A DNA stretch of 7,676 bases from Acidobacteriota bacterium (lineage in GTDB: Bacteria; Acidobacteriota; Vicinamibacteria; Vicinamibacterales; UBA8438). The DNA lies in contig DTWD01000237.1 in the NCBI GenBank assembly GCA_012963185.1, forward strand, positions 1-7,676. Reading direction: 5' to 3'. A model generated the notes under the pieces. The model searched no databases, was not told the DNA's origin, and worked only from the letters and a program-made list of their open reading frames with translations. How positions within the stretch are numbered: position 1 is the stretch's first letter; each line of letters opens with the position of its first letter. The position numbers and the translations under genes were made by a program. Below are positions 6,651 to 7,676 of this stretch, one piece after another.

Positions 6651-7472
6651 TTAAACGGGACTGCGCGATTCTGTAAGGTAAGAAAGAATCCCTTCTAGCA
6701 ATTGAATCACCTGGCGCGGATCTTCCACACGATAACGGGCATCGGTTTGCTTGTGCTCACGCCCTACTAAAATGCCTATTCCCGTTCTCGATAGTAACTT
6801 GAATGCATTTTCGTCAGTCTCGTCATCACCGATATAAATAGCACCAGAAGCAGAATTTGACGTTGCTTCTAGCATCCAAGCCACCGCACTCCCCTTATGC
6901 CAGTTGATATCAGGACGCAGCTCATACAGCATTTTCCCGTCCTCTCGCCTGAGTTTCGGGTAACGCATGAGCACGGCTGATACGGCCTTCTCAACGTGAA
7001 TGGTGTCTCGCGGATCGACGAGACGATAGTGCGCGGACAAACTGTAACGTTTCCTCTCTACGATCACTCCTTCGATCCCATCCAACTGACGCTTTAAGCT
7101 GCTCTCTGCCGCTTTCAGTAACGGTAACCACTCACGAGCGACTTCATGCCTCAGTCCACTCCCCACAGGACCCCGAATATCAAGGCCATGACAACCGGCA
7201 TAGCCAATTTGATCGAGTCGAACAAATTCTCGAACAACACTAATGTCCCTTCCTGTGACGATGGTCACCGGACATTGTGCCGACAAACGAGCGAGTACTT
7301 CACGCGTCGACACGTCAAGTATCGCCTCCTCTGGTCGAGAAACTATCGGCGTTAACGTGCCGTCGTAGTCAAGAAAAATAGTCGTCTGTTTACTTGGAGT
7401 GGTTGAAAACCACTCCTTAACAAAACCGGAGTCAAGAGCTGACGGCAATGTGCATCCACTGATAACGGTCAT
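6651..7472 (-). CDS. otsB: Trehalose-6-phosphate phosphatase
   Basis: HAD-superfamily phosphatase that converts trehalose 6-phosphate to trehalose plus phosphate, the second step of the OtsA-OtsB osmolyte/stress-protectant pathway in the cytoplasm. The 273-residue length is typical. HAD motif I is FLDYDGTLTP with nucleophile Asp35 and Asp37. Motif II is VTGRD (72-76). GYAGCHGLDIRG (90-101) is the characteristic OtsB segment. Motif III Lys193 lies in WHKGSAVAWML, and motif IV is YIGDDETDENAFKLL (213-227). The cap domain lies between about 115 and 190. The ATG at 7472 is the natural start, leaving about 30 residues before the nucleophile strand; the preceding ribosome site is weak (TTAGAGTGA). 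No otsA is adjacent: the upstream neighbour on this strand is a dipeptidase (62-base gap) and the downstream one a response regulator (54-base gap). Function is secure from the motif set. Confidence 0.95.
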   Translation of the reverse strand: MTVISGCTLPSALDSGFVKEWFSTTPSKQTTIFLDYDGTLTPIVSRPEEAILDVSTREVLARLSAQCPVTIVTGRDISVVREFVRLDQIGYAGCHGLDIRGPVGSGLRHEVAREWLPLLKAAESSLKRQLDGIEGVIVERKRYSLSAHYRLVDPRDTIHVEKAVSAVLMRYPKLRREDGKMLYELRPDINWHKGSAVAWMLEATSNSASGAIYIGDDETDENAFKLLSRTGIGILVGREHKQTDARYRVEDPRQVIQLLEGILSYLTESRSPV

Positions 7473-7534
7473 TCACTCTAACGTAATCAAAACCAAGTAA
7501 ATCAAACGACGGAATTCATTGAAGCACCATACGG

Positions 7535-7676
7535 TCAAGATTCTCCTAACCGCAGCGCCACCGACTCAACTTCGCGCAGTACACGCAGCAAGTTACCACC
7601 CCACAGTTTTTCGATGTCCGCTTCACTGTAACCTCGCCGCACAAGCTCAACCGTAACGTTTAGTCCCTCACCGGCA
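7535..7676 (-). CDS. M19-family membrane dipeptidase (renal dipeptidase-like), C-terminal end only
   Basis: Only the last 46 residues lie in the window; the gene enters from the right edge and ends at TGA 7537-7535. The peptide shows LNVTVELVRRGYSEADIEK, then LWGGNLLRVLREVE, which is the very characteristic C-terminal pattern of peptidase family M19 (N-[IV]-T-x-x-L-x-x-RGYSE-x-D-I-x-K-x-x-GGN-x-[LM]-R-V). These are dinuclear-zinc enzymes that hydrolyse dipeptides; the zinc ligands and any signal peptide lie outside the window. It runs in the same direction as otsB, 62 bases upstream of it, so the two may be co-transcribed, although no functional link is evident. The stretch is short, but the motif match is strong. 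Confidence 0.85.
   Translation of the reverse strand, partial: AGEGLNVTVELVRRGYSEADIEKLWGGNLLRVLREVESVALRLGES

Overview
This window carries ten protein-coding genes or gene parts and no RNA gene, insertion sequence or CRISPR array. Coding density is high, there are one-base and four-base gene overlaps, GTG and TTG starts are used, and base composition is moderate. This suggests a compact, free-living bacterial genome. The order amidase / GerMN protein / rph / rdgB, plus an M19 dipeptidase and a PhoR with a large sensor domain, would fit an environmental lineage such as Acidobacteriota or Chloroflexota. That placement is a weak inference, because nothing here is lineage-diagnostic.

Left block, + strand (1-2562): the C-terminal part of a zinc N-acetylmuramoyl-L-alanine amidase, a membrane-anchored GerMN-domain protein, RNase PH (rph) and the XTP/dITP pyrophosphatase (rdgB). 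The first three overlap and the last follows after 2 bases, so this is almost certainly one operon joining envelope remodelling to RNA 3'-end processing and nucleotide-pool cleaning.

Right block, - strand (2552-7676), in transcription order: the C-terminus of an M19 membrane dipeptidase, trehalose-6-phosphate phosphatase (otsB), an OmpR-family response regulator without a local kinase, phoU, a PhoB-type regulator and a PhoR-type histidine kinase. phoU-phoB-phoR is a phosphate-signalling cassette. PhoR would phosphorylate PhoB, and PhoU would normally restrain PhoR according to phosphate supply through the Pst transporter, which is not in this window. The two blocks converge, and the coding ends of rdgB and phoR overlap by 11 bp.

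The most notable points are: (1) phoU is broken by a single-base frameshift in an A6/G4 tract, although both halves are well conserved; (2) phoB has an ideal Shine-Dalgarno sequence in front of an in-frame CTG rather than in front of its only upstream GTG; (3) two interleaved direct repeats surround a plausible promoter just upstream of phoU; (4) a second OmpR-type regulator lies directly upstream of phoU. I found no clearly new multi-gene system. The rest of the window is recognisable housekeeping and signalling genes.
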